Assembly (NCBI RefSeq): GCF_000720455.1
Contig: NZ_JOAK01000003.1
Location: forward strand, 248,001-312,000
Direction of reading: 5' to 3'
DNA from: Streptomyces virginiae
GTDB taxonomy: Bacteria; Actinomycetota; Actinomycetes; Streptomycetales; Streptomycetaceae
Length of the DNA stretch: 64,000 nt
Below the pieces are notes generated by a model that was not told the origin of the DNA, ran no database searches, and saw only the letters and a list, made by a program, of their open reading frames with translations. Position numbers and translations under genes: made by a program. This document shows positions 49,235 through 58,400 of the stretch, piece by piece. Numbering within the stretch: the stretch's first letter is position 1; every line of letters starts with the position of its first letter.

Positions 49235-49340
49235 CGTTCCTCCTGACCCCGTTGTTCCCGATGACTGGCCCCGTGGCCGGCTGCTCGGCGGTCATTAGAG
49301 CGCCGTGGCCGGCAACTGGGAAGGGGCGCCGCCCAAGAAA

Positions 49341-49357
49341 TCTGACTGAGTGTCAGA
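49341..49357. promoter_or_regulatory. Operator B of the shared 17-bp motif
   Basis: TCTGACTGAGTGTCAGA lies between the divergent FadD19-like and enoyl-CoA hydratase genes, 64 bases before the latter and 106 before the former. Same frame as sites at 33974 and 60780, with the longest perfect arms (TCTGAC/GTCAGA) of the three. Confidence 0.75.
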
Positions 49358-49421
49358 AAACTATTGAACTGCACCCTCCCCTACTGCAACCTGTTCTAGG
49401 TCTTGAGACGGGAGGACGGCA

Positions 49422-50222
49422 ATGGGTGGGACGGAACACCTGACCGTGGAACGCCGCGGCGCCACGCTGGTGCTCACCATGAACAGGCCCGAGGCGAAGA
49501 ACGCGCTCTCGCTGCCGCTGCTGGTGGGGCTGTACGACGGCTGGCTGGAGGCGGACGCCGACCACGAGATCCGCTCCGTGGTCCTGACCGGCGCGGGCGG
49601 CGACTTCTGCGCCGGCATGGACCTCAAGGCCCTGGCCGGCAAGGGCATGGCGGGCGACCAGTACCGGGACCGCCTCAAGGCCGACCCCGACCTGCACTGG
49701 AAGGCGATGCTCCGCCACCACCGGCCGCGCAAGCCGGTGATCGCGGCGGTGGAGGGCTACTGCGTGGCCGGCGGCACCGAGATCCTCCAGGGCACCGACA
49801 TCCGGGTGGCGGCCGAGGGCGCCACCTTCGGGCTCTTCGAGGTCAAGCGCGGGCTCTTCCCGATCGGCGGCTCCACCGTGCGGCTGCCCCGGCAGATCCC
49901 GCGCACGCACGCCCTGGAGATGCTGCTGACCGGACGCCCGTACTCCGCCGAGGAGGCCGCACGGATCGGGCTCGTCGGACGCGTCGTCCCGGACGGGACG
50001 GCGCTCGACGCGGCCCTGGAGATCGCCGAGCGGATCAACGCCTGCGGGCCGCTCGCGGTCGAGGCGGTCAAGGCGTCGGTCTACGAGACCGCCGGGCTGA
50101 CCGAGCGGGAGGGGCTGGCGTCGGAACTCCTGCGGGGATGGCCGGTCTTCGACACGGCCGATGCGAAGGAGGGGGCGCGGGCCTTCGCGGAGAAGCGGCC
50201 GCCGGTGTACCGCCGGGAGTAG
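49422..50222 (+). CDS. Enoyl-CoA hydratase/isomerase (crotonase family)
   Basis: The 266-residue crotonase-fold protein has the substrate-binding VLTGAGGDFCAGMDLKALAG, the oxyanion and first catalytic Glu in VEGYCVAGGTEILQGTDIRVAAE, and the second Glu in FGLFEVKRGLFPIGGSTVRLPRQ, so both hydratase glutamates are present. It hydrates 2-enoyl-CoA in beta-oxidation of acyl or sterol side chains. It is the first gene of a set with the DUF35 protein and two thiolase-like proteins and is controlled with the divergent FadD19-like gene through operator B. Confidence 0.88.
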   Translation: MGGTEHLTVERRGATLVLTMNRPEAKNALSLPLLVGLYDGWLEADADHEIRSVVLTGAGGDFCAGMDLKALAGKGMAGDQYRDRLKADPDLHWKAMLRHHRPRKPVIAAVEGYCVAGGTEILQGTDIRVAAEGATFGLFEVKRGLFPIGGSTVRLPRQIPRTHALEMLLTGRPYSAEEAARIGLVGRVVPDGTALDAALEIAERINACGPLAVEAVKASVYETAGLTEREGLASELLRGWPVFDTADAKEGARAFAEKRPPVYRRE

Positions 50223-50292
50223 CCGCCCCCGTTGCCGCGTCGCGCCCCGCAGGCGGGCGGATCCGCCCGCCGGGACGCGGCCCCGGAGCCGC

Positions 50293-50330
50293 GCCGGAAG
50301 CCGGAAGCCGGAAGGAAGCCGGAAGCCGAA
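50293..50330. repeat. Tandem heptamer repeat, GCCGGAA
   Basis: Three perfect GCCGGAA heptamers, a GGAA insert, another unit and a degenerate one lie in the 266-base space between the enoyl-CoA hydratase and DUF35 genes. The rest of that space is GC-rich and holds no gene. Confidence 0.7.
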
Positions 50331-50488
50331 CGCCGGCGGGGCCGGGTCCCCGCCCGCCCCGCCCCGGGGCGCGAACGCCGGCGAAGCCGAAAGGTCTCAC
50401 CAGCAGGGCGGGAGCCGGCGCCCCGGAGCCTCCGGCCGCGCCGCCGGATCCCGCCCGCACCCGGAATCAACCGCATCGGAGAGCCACC

Positions 50489-51451
50489 ATGACAGCTGCC
50501 TCCCCACCGGAGGTGCTCCGCGCGCCTCTCGTCGTCGAGTTCCCCTTCACCCGGTCCCTCGGGCCCGTCCAGAGCGCCTTCCTCACCGGCCTGCGCGACG
50601 GCGTCGTGCTCGGCGTGAAGACCTCGGACGGCCGGGTGGCGGTCCCGCCCGTCGAGTACGACCCCGTCACCTCCGAAGAGATCCGCGAACTCGTCGAGGT
50701 CGCCGCCACCGGCACCGTCACCACCTGGGCCTGGAACGACCGGCCCCGCCCCCAGCAGCCCCTGGGCACCCCCTTCGCCTGGGTCCTGGTCAAGCTCGAC
50801 GGCGCCGACACCGCGCTCCTGCACGCCCTCGACGCCCCCGGCCCCGACGCCGTGCGCACCGGTATGCGCGTACGCGTCCGCTGGGCCGCCGAACGCACCG
50901 GAGCCATCACCGACATCGCCTGCTTCGAGCCGTACGACGGCCCCGCCCCCAAAGCCGGGCCCGCCCCGCACGACGGCGTCTTCCAGGACCCCGTCACCGG
51001 CATCGTCGCCGAGGCCCGCCTGGACTACGTCTACAGCCCCGGCCGCGCCCAGACCGCCTACATCAACGCCCTCTCCGAGCAGCGGACCGTCGGCGAGCGC
51101 TGCCCCTCCTGCCACAAGGTGTACGTCCCGCCGCGCGGCGCCTGCCCCACCTGTGGGGTCGCCACCACCGACCAGGTCGAGGTCGGCCCGGCCGGCACCG
51201 TCACCACCTTCTGCATCGTCAACATCAAGGCGAAGAACCTCGACATCGAAGTCCCCTACGTCTACGCCCACATAGCCCTCGACGGCGCCGGCCTCGCCCT
51301 CCACGGCCGGATCGGCGGCATCCCCTACGACCAGGTCCGCATGGGCCTGCGCGTCGAGCCCGTCTGGACCGAAGGCGGCCGCTACCCCGACCACTACCGC
51401 CCCACCGGCGAGCCGGACGCGGACTACGACGCGTACAAGGAGCTCATCTGA
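50489..51451 (+). CDS. DUF35 OB-fold protein (acyl-CoA-binding partner of thiolases), two-domain
   Basis: The 320-residue protein contains two halves of the DUF35 type. The second has the zinc-ribbon CPSCHKVYVPPRGACPTCG (about 205-223), followed by the OB-fold VEVGPAGTVTTFCIVNI... PYVYAHIALDGAGLALHGRIGG. DUF35 proteins form complexes with thiolase-superfamily enzymes and help present acyl-CoA or steroid-CoA, as in the mycobacterial Ltp2-ChsH2 aldolase and the Rv3521 neighbourhood of Ltp3/Ltp4. Its stop overlaps the start of the first thiolase-like gene (TGATG). GGAGAG precedes the ATG. It has no signal and is cytoplasmic. Confidence 0.87.
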   Translation: MTAASPPEVLRAPLVVEFPFTRSLGPVQSAFLTGLRDGVVLGVKTSDGRVAVPPVEYDPVTSEEIRELVEVAATGTVTTWAWNDRPRPQQPLGTPFAWVLVKLDGADTALLHALDAPGPDAVRTGMRVRVRWAAERTGAITDIACFEPYDGPAPKAGPAPHDGVFQDPVTGIVAEARLDYVYSPGRAQTAYINALSEQRTVGERCPSCHKVYVPPRGACPTCGVATTDQVEVGPAGTVTTFCIVNIKAKNLDIEVPYVYAHIALDGAGLALHGRIGGIPYDQVRMGLRVEPVWTEGGRYPDHYRPTGEPDADYDAYKELI

Positions 51452-52524
51452 TGACCGGGCCCAGGACGAGCAGGTACGCACGCGACGTGGCCGTCGTCGC
51501 CTTCGCGCAGAGCGACCACCTGCGCCGCACCGACGAGCTCAGCGAAGTCGAGATGGTCATGCCGGTCCTCCACCAGGTGCTGGCCGCCACCGGACTGAAG
51601 GCCGGCGAGATCGGCTTCACCTGCTCCGGGTCCAGCGACTACCTGGCGGGCCGCGCCTTCTCCTTCACCATGACCCTCGACGGGGTCGGCGCCTGGCCAC
51701 CGATATCCGAGTCCCACGTCGAGATGGACGGCGCCTGGGCCCTCTACGAGGCCTGGGTCAAGATCCAGACCGGCGAGGCGGACACCGCGCTCGTCTACTC
51801 GTACGGGAAGTCCTCGCCCGGATCCGTGCGCGACGTCCTCACCCGCCAGCTCGACCCGTACTACCTCGCCCCGCTGTGGCCCGACTCGGTGGCCCTCGCC
51901 GCCCTCCAGGCCCAGGCCCTCGTCGACGCGGGCGAGACCGACGAGCCCGCCCTGGCCGCCATCGCGGCGCGCAGCCGGGCCGACGCCGGGGCCAACCCGC
52001 ACGCCCAGCTGCGCGGCGCCGTCCCGCAGGGCGACTACCAGGTCCGGCCGCTGCGCACCGGGGACTGCCCGCCCGTCGGCGACGGCGTGGCCGCGGTGGT
52101 CCTGGCCGCCGGCGACCTCGCGCGGCAGCTGTGCGACCGCCCCGCCTGGATCACCGGCATCGACCACCGCATCGAGGCGCACGGCCTGGGCCTGCGCGAC
52201 CTCACCGACTCCCCGTCCACCCGGATCGCGGCGCAGCGGGCCGGGCTCTTCGACGCCCCCGTGGACACGGCGGAACTGCACGCCCCGTTCTCCTCCCAGG
52301 AGGTGGTGCTCCGCAAGGCCCTCGGGCTCGGCGACACCGTCGCCGTCAACCCCTCCGGCGGGGCGCTCGCCGCCAACCCGATGATGGCTGCCGGCCTGAT
52401 CCGCATCGGGGAGGCGGCCGCCCGCATCCACCGCGGCGCATCCGACCGGGCCGTGGCCCACGCCACCTCCGGCCCCTGCCTCCAGCAGAACCTGGTCGCC
52501 GTCCTGGAAGGGGACACAAGGTGA
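51451..52524 (+). CDS. Thiolase-like protein, Ltp4-type, lacking the nucleophilic cysteine
   Basis: The 357-residue protein has the thiolase fold (CSGSSDYLAGRAFSFTMTL, GEADTALVYSYGKSSPG, then C-terminal VNPSGGALAANPMMAAGLIRIGEAA and ATSGPCLQQN), but the stretch that would hold the CxS nucleophile reads SESHVEMDGAWALYEA with no Cys. This is a feature of SCP-x/lipid-transfer-type thiolases that act as aldolases or scaffolds rather than as ordinary thiolases. With the DUF35 gene before it and a second thiolase-like gene after it, the set matches mycobacterial Rv3521-ltp4-ltp3. It overlaps both neighbours, so all three are made together. Confidence 0.83.
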   Translation: MTGPRTSRYARDVAVVAFAQSDHLRRTDELSEVEMVMPVLHQVLAATGLKAGEIGFTCSGSSDYLAGRAFSFTMTLDGVGAWPPISESHVEMDGAWALYEAWVKIQTGEADTALVYSYGKSSPGSVRDVLTRQLDPYYLAPLWPDSVALAALQAQALVDAGETDEPALAAIAARSRADAGANPHAQLRGAVPQGDYQVRPLRTGDCPPVGDGVAAVVLAAGDLARQLCDRPAWITGIDHRIEAHGLGLRDLTDSPSTRIAAQRAGLFDAPVDTAELHAPFSSQEVVLRKALGLGDTVAVNPSGGALAANPMMAAGLIRIGEAAARIHRGASDRAVAHATSGPCLQQNLVAVLEGDTR

Positions 52525-53687
52525 GTAAAGAGCCCGTGGCCGTCGTCGGCATCGGCCAGACCAAGCACGTCGCCGCCCGCCACGACGTGTCCATCGCCGG
52601 ACTCGTCCGCGAGGCCGCCACGCGCGCCCTCGCCGACGCCGAACTGACCTGGGCCGACATCGACGCGGTCGTCATCGGCAAGGCCCCCGACTTCTTCGAG
52701 GGGGTGATGATGCCGGAGCTGTACCTGGCCGACGCGCTCGGCGCCGTCGGCAAGCCGATGCTGCGCGTGCACACGGCCGGCTCGGTCGGCGGGTCCACCG
52801 CGCTCGTCGCCGCCAACCTCGTCGCCGCCCGCGTCCACCGCACCGTCCTCACTCTCGCCTTCGAGAAACAGTCCGAATCGAACGCCATGTGGGGGCTCTC
52901 CCTGCCCGTCCCCTTCCAGCAGCCCCTGCTCGCAGGCGCCGGCGGCTTCTTCGCCCCGCACGTGCGCGCGTACATGCGGCGCACCGGCGCGCCCGACGGG
53001 GTCGGCTCGCTGGTGGCGTACAAGGACCGGCGCAACGCGCTGAAGAACCCGTACGCGCACCTGCACGAGCACGACATCACCCTGGAGAAGGTCCAGGCCT
53101 CGCCGATGCTGTGGGACCCGATCCGCTACTCCGAGACCTGCCCGTCCTCCGACGGCGCGTGCGCGATGGTCCTCACCGACCGTGCGGGCGCGGCCCGTTC
53201 GCCGAAGCCGCCCGCCTGGGTGCACGGCGGCGCGATGCGCAGCGAACCCACCCTCTTCGCCGGCAAGGACTTCGTCTCCCCGCAGGCGGGCAAGGACTGC
53301 GCCGCCGACGTCTACCGGCAGGCCGGTATCACCGACCCGCGCCGGGAGATCGACGCCGTCGAGATGTACGTGCCGTTCTCCTGGTACGAGCCGATGTGGC
53401 TGGAGAACCTGGGCTTCGCCGAGGAGGGCGAGGGCTGGAAGCTCACCGAGGCCGGGGTCACCGAGATCGACGGGGACCTCCCGGTCAACCCGTCCGGCGG
53501 TGTGCTGTCCACCAACCCGATCGGCGCGTCCGGCATGATCCGCTTCGCCGAGGCGGCCCTCCAAGTGCGCGGCCGGGCCGGGGAACACCAGGTCCCGGGA
53601 GCCCGCCGGGCACTGGGGCACGCCTACGGCGGCGGCGCGCAGTTCTTCGCCATGTGGCTGGTGGGGGCGCAGGAACCCACCACCTGA
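52521..53687 (+). CDS. Thiolase-like protein, Ltp3-type, lacking the nucleophilic cysteine
   Basis: The 388-residue protein has the SCP-x type thiolase blocks DIDAVVIGKAPDFFEGVMMPELYLADAL, KPMLRVHTAGSVGGSTALVAANLV, SETCPSSDGACAMVL, and the C-terminal VNPSGGVLSTNPIGASGMIRFAEAALQVRG and ALGHAYGGGAQFF. At the normal nucleophile site the sequence is HTAGSVGG, again without Cys, while the C-terminal GHAxGG His is kept. GTG 52521 overlaps the previous stop (GTGA) and follows GGAAGGGG. It probably forms a complex with the Ltp4-like and DUF35 proteins to cleave a CoA-linked sterol or branched substrate. Confidence 0.85.
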   Translation: MSKEPVAVVGIGQTKHVAARHDVSIAGLVREAATRALADAELTWADIDAVVIGKAPDFFEGVMMPELYLADALGAVGKPMLRVHTAGSVGGSTALVAANLVAARVHRTVLTLAFEKQSESNAMWGLSLPVPFQQPLLAGAGGFFAPHVRAYMRRTGAPDGVGSLVAYKDRRNALKNPYAHLHEHDITLEKVQASPMLWDPIRYSETCPSSDGACAMVLTDRAGAARSPKPPAWVHGGAMRSEPTLFAGKDFVSPQAGKDCAADVYRQAGITDPRREIDAVEMYVPFSWYEPMWLENLGFAEEGEGWKLTEAGVTEIDGDLPVNPSGGVLSTNPIGASGMIRFAEAALQVRGRAGEHQVPGARRALGHAYGGGAQFFAMWLVGAQEPTT

Positions 53688-53708
53688 ACGCGGCCGCCCG
53701 TCCCGCCC

Positions 53709-53756
53709 GGGTGCCGCACCGGTCACGAGTGACTCACCGTGGCCTGTGCGGCACCC
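53709..53756 (+). terminator. Hairpin after the thiolase operon
   Basis: GGGTGCCGCAC and GTGCGGCACCC pair over 11 bases across a 26-base loop that can form a smaller inner hairpin. It starts 22 bases after the thiolase stop and ends 51 bases before the DUF397 gene. Confidence 0.6.
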
Positions 53757-53807
53757 GCCGCGATGGTTAACCTGGCCCCCGGACGACGTACCGGGAGGAG
53801 CACGCAC

Positions 53808-54047
53808 GTGGCCGAGAGCATGACTTCACAGCCCCTCGCTGGCTGGGGGAAGCCGGACCTCGATCTCACCGAGGCGGACTGGCAGTCGAGCAGCCGGGGA
53901 GCGGGTGACGTCCAGATCGCCTTCGTCGAGGGCTTCATCGCGATGCGCAACAGCGAGCGCCCCGAGAGCCCCTCCCTGATCTTCTCGCCGGACGAGTGGC
54001 ACAAGTTCGTGCTGAACGCCCGGGGCGGGGAGTTCGACCTCACCTGA
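53808..54047 (+). CDS. DUF397 family protein
   Basis: The 79-residue protein has the DUF397 pattern: DLTEADWQSSSRG (usual WxKSSxS), VQIAFVEGFIAMRNSERPESPSLIFSPDEWHKFV, matching the VAxxxxxVxVRDSKxPxxxxLxFxxxEWxAF consensus. DUF397 proteins are small partners of XRE/BldB-like regulators in streptomycetes and usually lie beside one. Here no XRE gene adjoins, so it is an orphan. GTG 53808 follows GGGAGGAG by 7 bases; ATG 53820 is an alternative. Confidence 0.88.
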   Translation: MAESMTSQPLAGWGKPDLDLTEADWQSSSRGAGDVQIAFVEGFIAMRNSERPESPSLIFSPDEWHKFVLNARGGEFDLT

Positions 54048-54069
54048 CCGCCCGCCACGCCACGCCCCG

Positions 54070-54090
54070 CCCCGCCCCGCCGGGGCGGGG
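54070..54090. terminator. GC hairpin after the DUF397 gene
   Basis: CCCCGCCCC and GGGGCGGGG pair over 9 bases with a 3-base loop, 22 bases after the DUF397 stop. No T-run follows. Confidence 0.45.
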
Positions 54091-54128
54091 CCGGCCGCGG
54101 GAGCCGGCGCGATCGGTAGGGTTGCCGC

Positions 54129-54536
54129 ATGAGCGGAGAGAGCGACCTGCGGAAACTGCTGAGCGGGATGCGGCCCGAACTGAACGACGGCGTGTACGTG
54201 TTCTGCACCGTCCCCGGGGGCGCCGTGCCCGCCGGGACGGCACCCGTCGCCACCGTCCTGGAACCCGAGGGCCTCACCCTCGTCCTGCGCCAGGAGGAGG
54301 CCGACGCCGCCGGTCTCGCCTACGACTACACCGCCGGGTGGATCACCCTGCGGATCCACTCCGCGCTCGACGCCGTCGGCCTCACCGCGGCCTTCGCCGC
54401 CGAACTGGGCTCCCACGGCCTGAGCTGCAACGTCATCGCCGGATACCACCACGACCACCTCTTCGTGGCGGCCGACCGCGCCGCCGAGGCCGTGGCCGTT
54501 CTCGAAGCCCTCGCGACACGTTCCGGGCAGGACTGA
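54129..54536 (+). CDS. ACT-domain protein (ACT_7-like)
   Basis: The 135-residue protein starts SGESDLRKLLSGMRPELNDGVYVFCTVP and ends GLSCNVIAGYHHDHLFVAADRAAEAVAVLEAL, the two ends of a double ACT-like fold of a small stand-alone family. ACT domains bind amino acids and regulate enzymes. Here it is free of any enzyme domain, so it may act in trans or be a simple sensor; the ligand is not known. It stands alone between the DUF397 gene and the AAA regulator. Confidence 0.8.
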   Translation: MSGESDLRKLLSGMRPELNDGVYVFCTVPGGAVPAGTAPVATVLEPEGLTLVLRQEEADAAGLAYDYTAGWITLRIHSALDAVGLTAAFAAELGSHGLSCNVIAGYHHDHLFVAADRAAEAVAVLEALATRSGQD

Positions 54537-54662
54537 TCGCCCTCGGATCCTTCTCGGAACCCCGTCGGAAAAGAAGATCGGATTCTTTCCGACAGTGGGA
54601 CACCCCGCCATGTGCGCGGGCGTACGCTGATCTCCCAGAACAGGCCTGGGGGGGTACCAGCC

Positions 54663-57517
54663 ATGACGGACCACCGGACGCGCATACGGCGCACCATGGT
54701 CGAACGCGATGCCGAACTCGCGATCGTCGACGAGGCCCTGGACCAGCTCACCGGTCCCGGGCCGGACGCCGGCGGCGCGCTGCTGGCCTTCTCCGGGCCC
54801 GCCGGCCTCGGCAAGACCACCCTGCTCGCCGAACTGCGCCGCCGCGCCCACGCCCGCTCCTGCACCGTCCTCGCCGCACGCGGCGGCGAACAGGAACAGA
54901 GCCAGCCCTTCCACGTCGCCCGCCAGCTCATCCAGCCCCAGCTGGCCGGCACCTCCGAGCAGGAACTGCGCGCCGCCCTCGGGGGCTGGTACTCCATCGT
55001 CGGCCCCGCCCTCGGACTGTGCGCCCCCGAACAGGGCCCGCCGCCCGACCCGCAGGGCCTGCGCGACGGCCTCGACTGGGTCCTCACCCACCTCGTCGTC
55101 AAACGCGCCCCCGTCACCCTCGTCCTCGACGACGCGCACTGGGCCGATCCCGAGTCCCTGAGCTGGCTCGCCGCCTTCGCCCCGCGCGCCGAACACCTCC
55201 CGCTGCTCCTCGTCGTCGCCTACCGGCCCGACGAACTGCCCGCGCACGCCGACGCCTTCCGTACGCTGCCCGGCCGCGCGGGACAGGCCCCGCTGCCCCT
55301 CGCCCCGCTCACCCCGGCCGCCGTCGCCGCCCTGGTCCGCGAGGCCCTCGGCGACCACGCCGACGACGCGTTCTGCAAGGAGGCCTGGGCCGTCACCACC
55401 GGCAACCCCTTCGAAGCCGTCGAACTCACCGCCAAGGTCCGCGGCAGGGGACTGCGGCCCGTCGAGGAGAACGCCCCGCAGCTCGCCGACCTCGCCGCCG
55501 CCCAGCGCGGCAGCGGCCTCGTCGCCCGCCTCGAACGCCTCGGCCCCTCCACCGTCCGCTTCGCCTGGGCCTGCGCCGTGCTCGGCACCGCCATCCCGCA
55601 GGACATCGCCGCCCGGGCGCCGCCCTCGGCACCGAGGAGGCCGCGGGCGCCACCACACGCCTGCGGGACGCCCGCATCCTGTCGGCCGCCGGGACCACCT
55701 CCGACCACGAACCCGAGACCGGGCTGGAGTTCGTCCACCCCCTCATCGCCACCGCCATCTACCGGGCCATCCCCGACGCTCTGCGCGTCGCCCTGCACGG
55801 GAAGGCCGCGGCGGCCGTCGTCGACGCCGGCCTCGGCTCCTCCGCGGCCGCCCGCCACCTGCTGGAGACCCACCCCGAGAACGACCCCTGGGTCGTGCGC
55901 ACCTTGCGCGAGGCCGCCGGGGAGAACCTCCGCGCCGGAGCCCCCGACGCCGCCCGCCGCCAGCTCGCCCGCGCCCTGCGCGAGCCACCCGACTTCGACG
56001 AACGAGCCGCCGTACTGTACGAACTGGGCTGCGCCTCTCTCCTGACCGAGCCCGCCAACACCGTCAACCACCTGCGGGCGGCCCTCGCAGAGCCCTTCGA
56101 CGACCCGACCCTGCGCCAGGGCATCGTCATCCGGCTCGCCCAGGTCCTCGCGCACAGCGACCGCCTCGCCGAGGCCTCCGAATCGCTCGCCCGCGAGATC
56201 GCCCGGACCCCGGACGTACGCGCACGGCTGCGCCTGCAGTCCGAACAGTTCATGTGGGACGCCTTCAACGCCGCCGAGACCGACTCCCCGGCCCGCTCCC
56301 GGCGCCTCACCCGCCTCGCCGACCGCCTCACCGGCCGCGACCTCACCGAGCGGTACGTGATCGCACTGCGCGCCTGGGACGCCTGCCTGCGGGGCGAACC
56401 GGTCGACGTGGTCCTGCACCACGCCGGCCGGGTACTGGAACGCCCCTTCAGCTGGGCCCACGAGGACCGCGGCTTCGAGGTCCCGGTGCTGGCCGCCATG
56501 GTCCACATGTACGCCGACCGGCCCGGCCGCGCCGAGGAGCTGTTCGAGGCGGGCACCGCCGAGTTCGAGCGCCAGGGCTGGCGCGGCGCCCACCTGTCCT
56601 TCGCGTACAGCCTGCGCGCCTACATCCGCTACCGGCGCGGACGACTCGTGGAGGCCGAGGAACTGGCCCGGTCCGGACTGCGCCTCGCCGAACGCGTGGG
56701 CCGGCGCACCCCCGTGCACTGGTACGCCATAGCGATCCTCCTCACGACACTGCTCGCCCGGGGCCGCGTCGACGAAGCCTGGGAACTCGCACGGGAACAC
56801 GAGTTCGGCGCCCCCTTCCCGGCCGCCGTGGTCTTCCCCGACTCGCAGACCGTCTACGCCGAACTGCTGCTCGCCCGCGGCGAGGTGCGGGCGGCCGTCG
56901 CCGAACTGGAGGCCGTGGACCGGCGGCTGACACCGCGCGGGATCCAGAACCCGGCCTGGTGCCCGTGGCAGCTGCACCTCGCGCGCGCCGTCGCCGCGGA
57001 CGACCCGCAGCGGGCCCGCACCCTCGCCGCCGACGCCGTCCGGCGGGCCAGGGCCTTCGGCGCCCCCTCCGCCATCGGCCAGGCCCTGAGGGTGGCGGCC
57101 GAGGTCGCCGCGCCACAGGACCGCACCGAGCTCCTCCGGGAGGCGGTCACCCTGCTCTCGGCGTCACCCGCCGGCTACGAACTCGCCCGCGCACTGGCCG
57201 CCCTCGGCTACGGACTGCGCGACGCGGACCTGCTGACGGCGGCCGTGGTCACGGCCCGGGAGTGCGGCGCCGACGGGCTGGTGGAGGAGGCGACCGAGAT
57301 CCTCACGGGCATGGGCGGCGCCCTGCCCGCCGCGCCGCCCCGGGCGGACTGGGTCACCGAGGAGGAGATCCGGGCCGCCGACCTGGCCGTACGGTCCGAG
57401 AAGGAGCCCGAGCCGACGACCCCGGACTGGGTGTTGTCCGCGGCCTGCCGCAAGCTCGGCACCGACCGGTCCGGGCTGCGCGCCGCGCTGGAGGCGTTCG
57501 CCCGTAGCTCAACGTGA
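54663..57517 (+). pseudogene. AAA/TPR regulator of LuxR-associated type, interrupted by a -1 frameshift
   Basis: The first frame (54663 to about 55618) gives an AAA ATPase: MVERDAELAIVDEALDQL, Walker A GPAGLGKTTLL (about 39-49), Walker B VTLVLDDAHWADP (about 152-164) and the following helical region. Near 55617-55619 one base is missing (CGG-GC-GCC), and reading must move to the next frame, which continues without a break: ALGTEEAAGATTRLRDARILSAAG... and then about 600 residues of TPR-like helices to the stop at 57517. If translated as one protein it would be about 950 residues. No C-terminal LuxR HTH is visible; the end PDWVLSAACRKLGTDRSGLRAALEAF is unlike it. Either a sequencing slip or a recent inactivation. 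Confidence 0.8.
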
Positions 57518-57551
57518 TCGGAGCCGCCGCCCGGCGGGCAGGACGCACCCC

Positions 57552-58313
57552 ATGGATCACATCGACAGAGTCCCCCTGCTCCGGGCCGAGGCGGCGGCCT
57601 TCGAGAAAGCGGTCCGCCGCGCCTACGACCGGGGTGATCCCGTGCCGCCGGTTCCCTCGTGCCCCGACTGGACGGTGACCGACCTCGTCCGCCACCTCGG
57701 CGGGGTCCACCGCTACCTGGTCCACCTCCTGCGCGAACGGCTCACGACCCCGCCGGACCCCTCCGGCCTCACGGCCCCCGAGACCCCCGACGACCCGGAC
57801 GCGCTGACCGACTGGTTCGCCCGGGGCGCGCGGGAGCTGACGGAGCTCCTGCACGAGCTGGGACCGGACACCCCCGTGTGGACCTGGTCGGACGAACAGA
57901 CCTCGGGTTTCTGGCTGCGGATGCAGCTCATCGAGCTGGCCGTCCACCGGTGGGACGCCGAATCCGCGACCGCGACCCCCGGCCCCCTCGACCCGGACGT
58001 CGCCGCGGACGCCGTGACCCAGACGATCGAGGTGATGGCCCCGGCGCGCCGCGGCTGGCGGCAGGCACCACCGGGCACGGGGGAGACGTACCGCTTCCGG
58101 CGTACCGACGGTCCGCAATCCTGGACCGTCGTCTTCTCGGGTGACGACGTGCGGACCGTGCCCGGTCTCACCTCGCCGGCGGACGTCGAGGCCGCGGGCA
58201 CGGCCTCCGACCTCGCCCTGTTCCTCTGGGGCCGCGTTCCGCCGACCGCCCTGCACGTCAAGGGCGACACCGGCCTGCTCACGCACTGGTTCACCCTGGT
58301 CCCACCGGTCTGA
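57552..58313 (+). CDS. Maleylpyruvate isomerase family mycothiol-dependent enzyme
   Basis: The 253-residue protein has the DinB-like N-terminal four-helix domain: CPDWTVTDLVRHLGGVHRYLVHLL (about 36-59), then the metal-site pattern LRMQLIELAVHRWDAE (His in HRWD) and a C-terminal MDMPI_C-type domain (DLALFLWGRVPP..., LHVKGD). Relatives use mycothiol, the actinobacterial thiol, either as cofactor in isomerisations or for conjugation. The gene starts 34 bases after the AAA regulator, so the two may be linked. Confidence 0.87.
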   Translation: MDHIDRVPLLRAEAAAFEKAVRRAYDRGDPVPPVPSCPDWTVTDLVRHLGGVHRYLVHLLRERLTTPPDPSGLTAPETPDDPDALTDWFARGARELTELLHELGPDTPVWTWSDEQTSGFWLRMQLIELAVHRWDAESATATPGPLDPDVAADAVTQTIEVMAPARRGWRQAPPGTGETYRFRRTDGPQSWTVVFSGDDVRTVPGLTSPADVEAAGTASDLALFLWGRVPPTALHVKGDTGLLTHWFTLVPPV

Positions 58314-58400
58314 CGACCCCGGTGGCCGGACCGGCCCGGGCACGTTCCCGGATGCGGACCCCCGGGCCGGAAAACCCGCGCGGCCACGTACCATGGCGGC

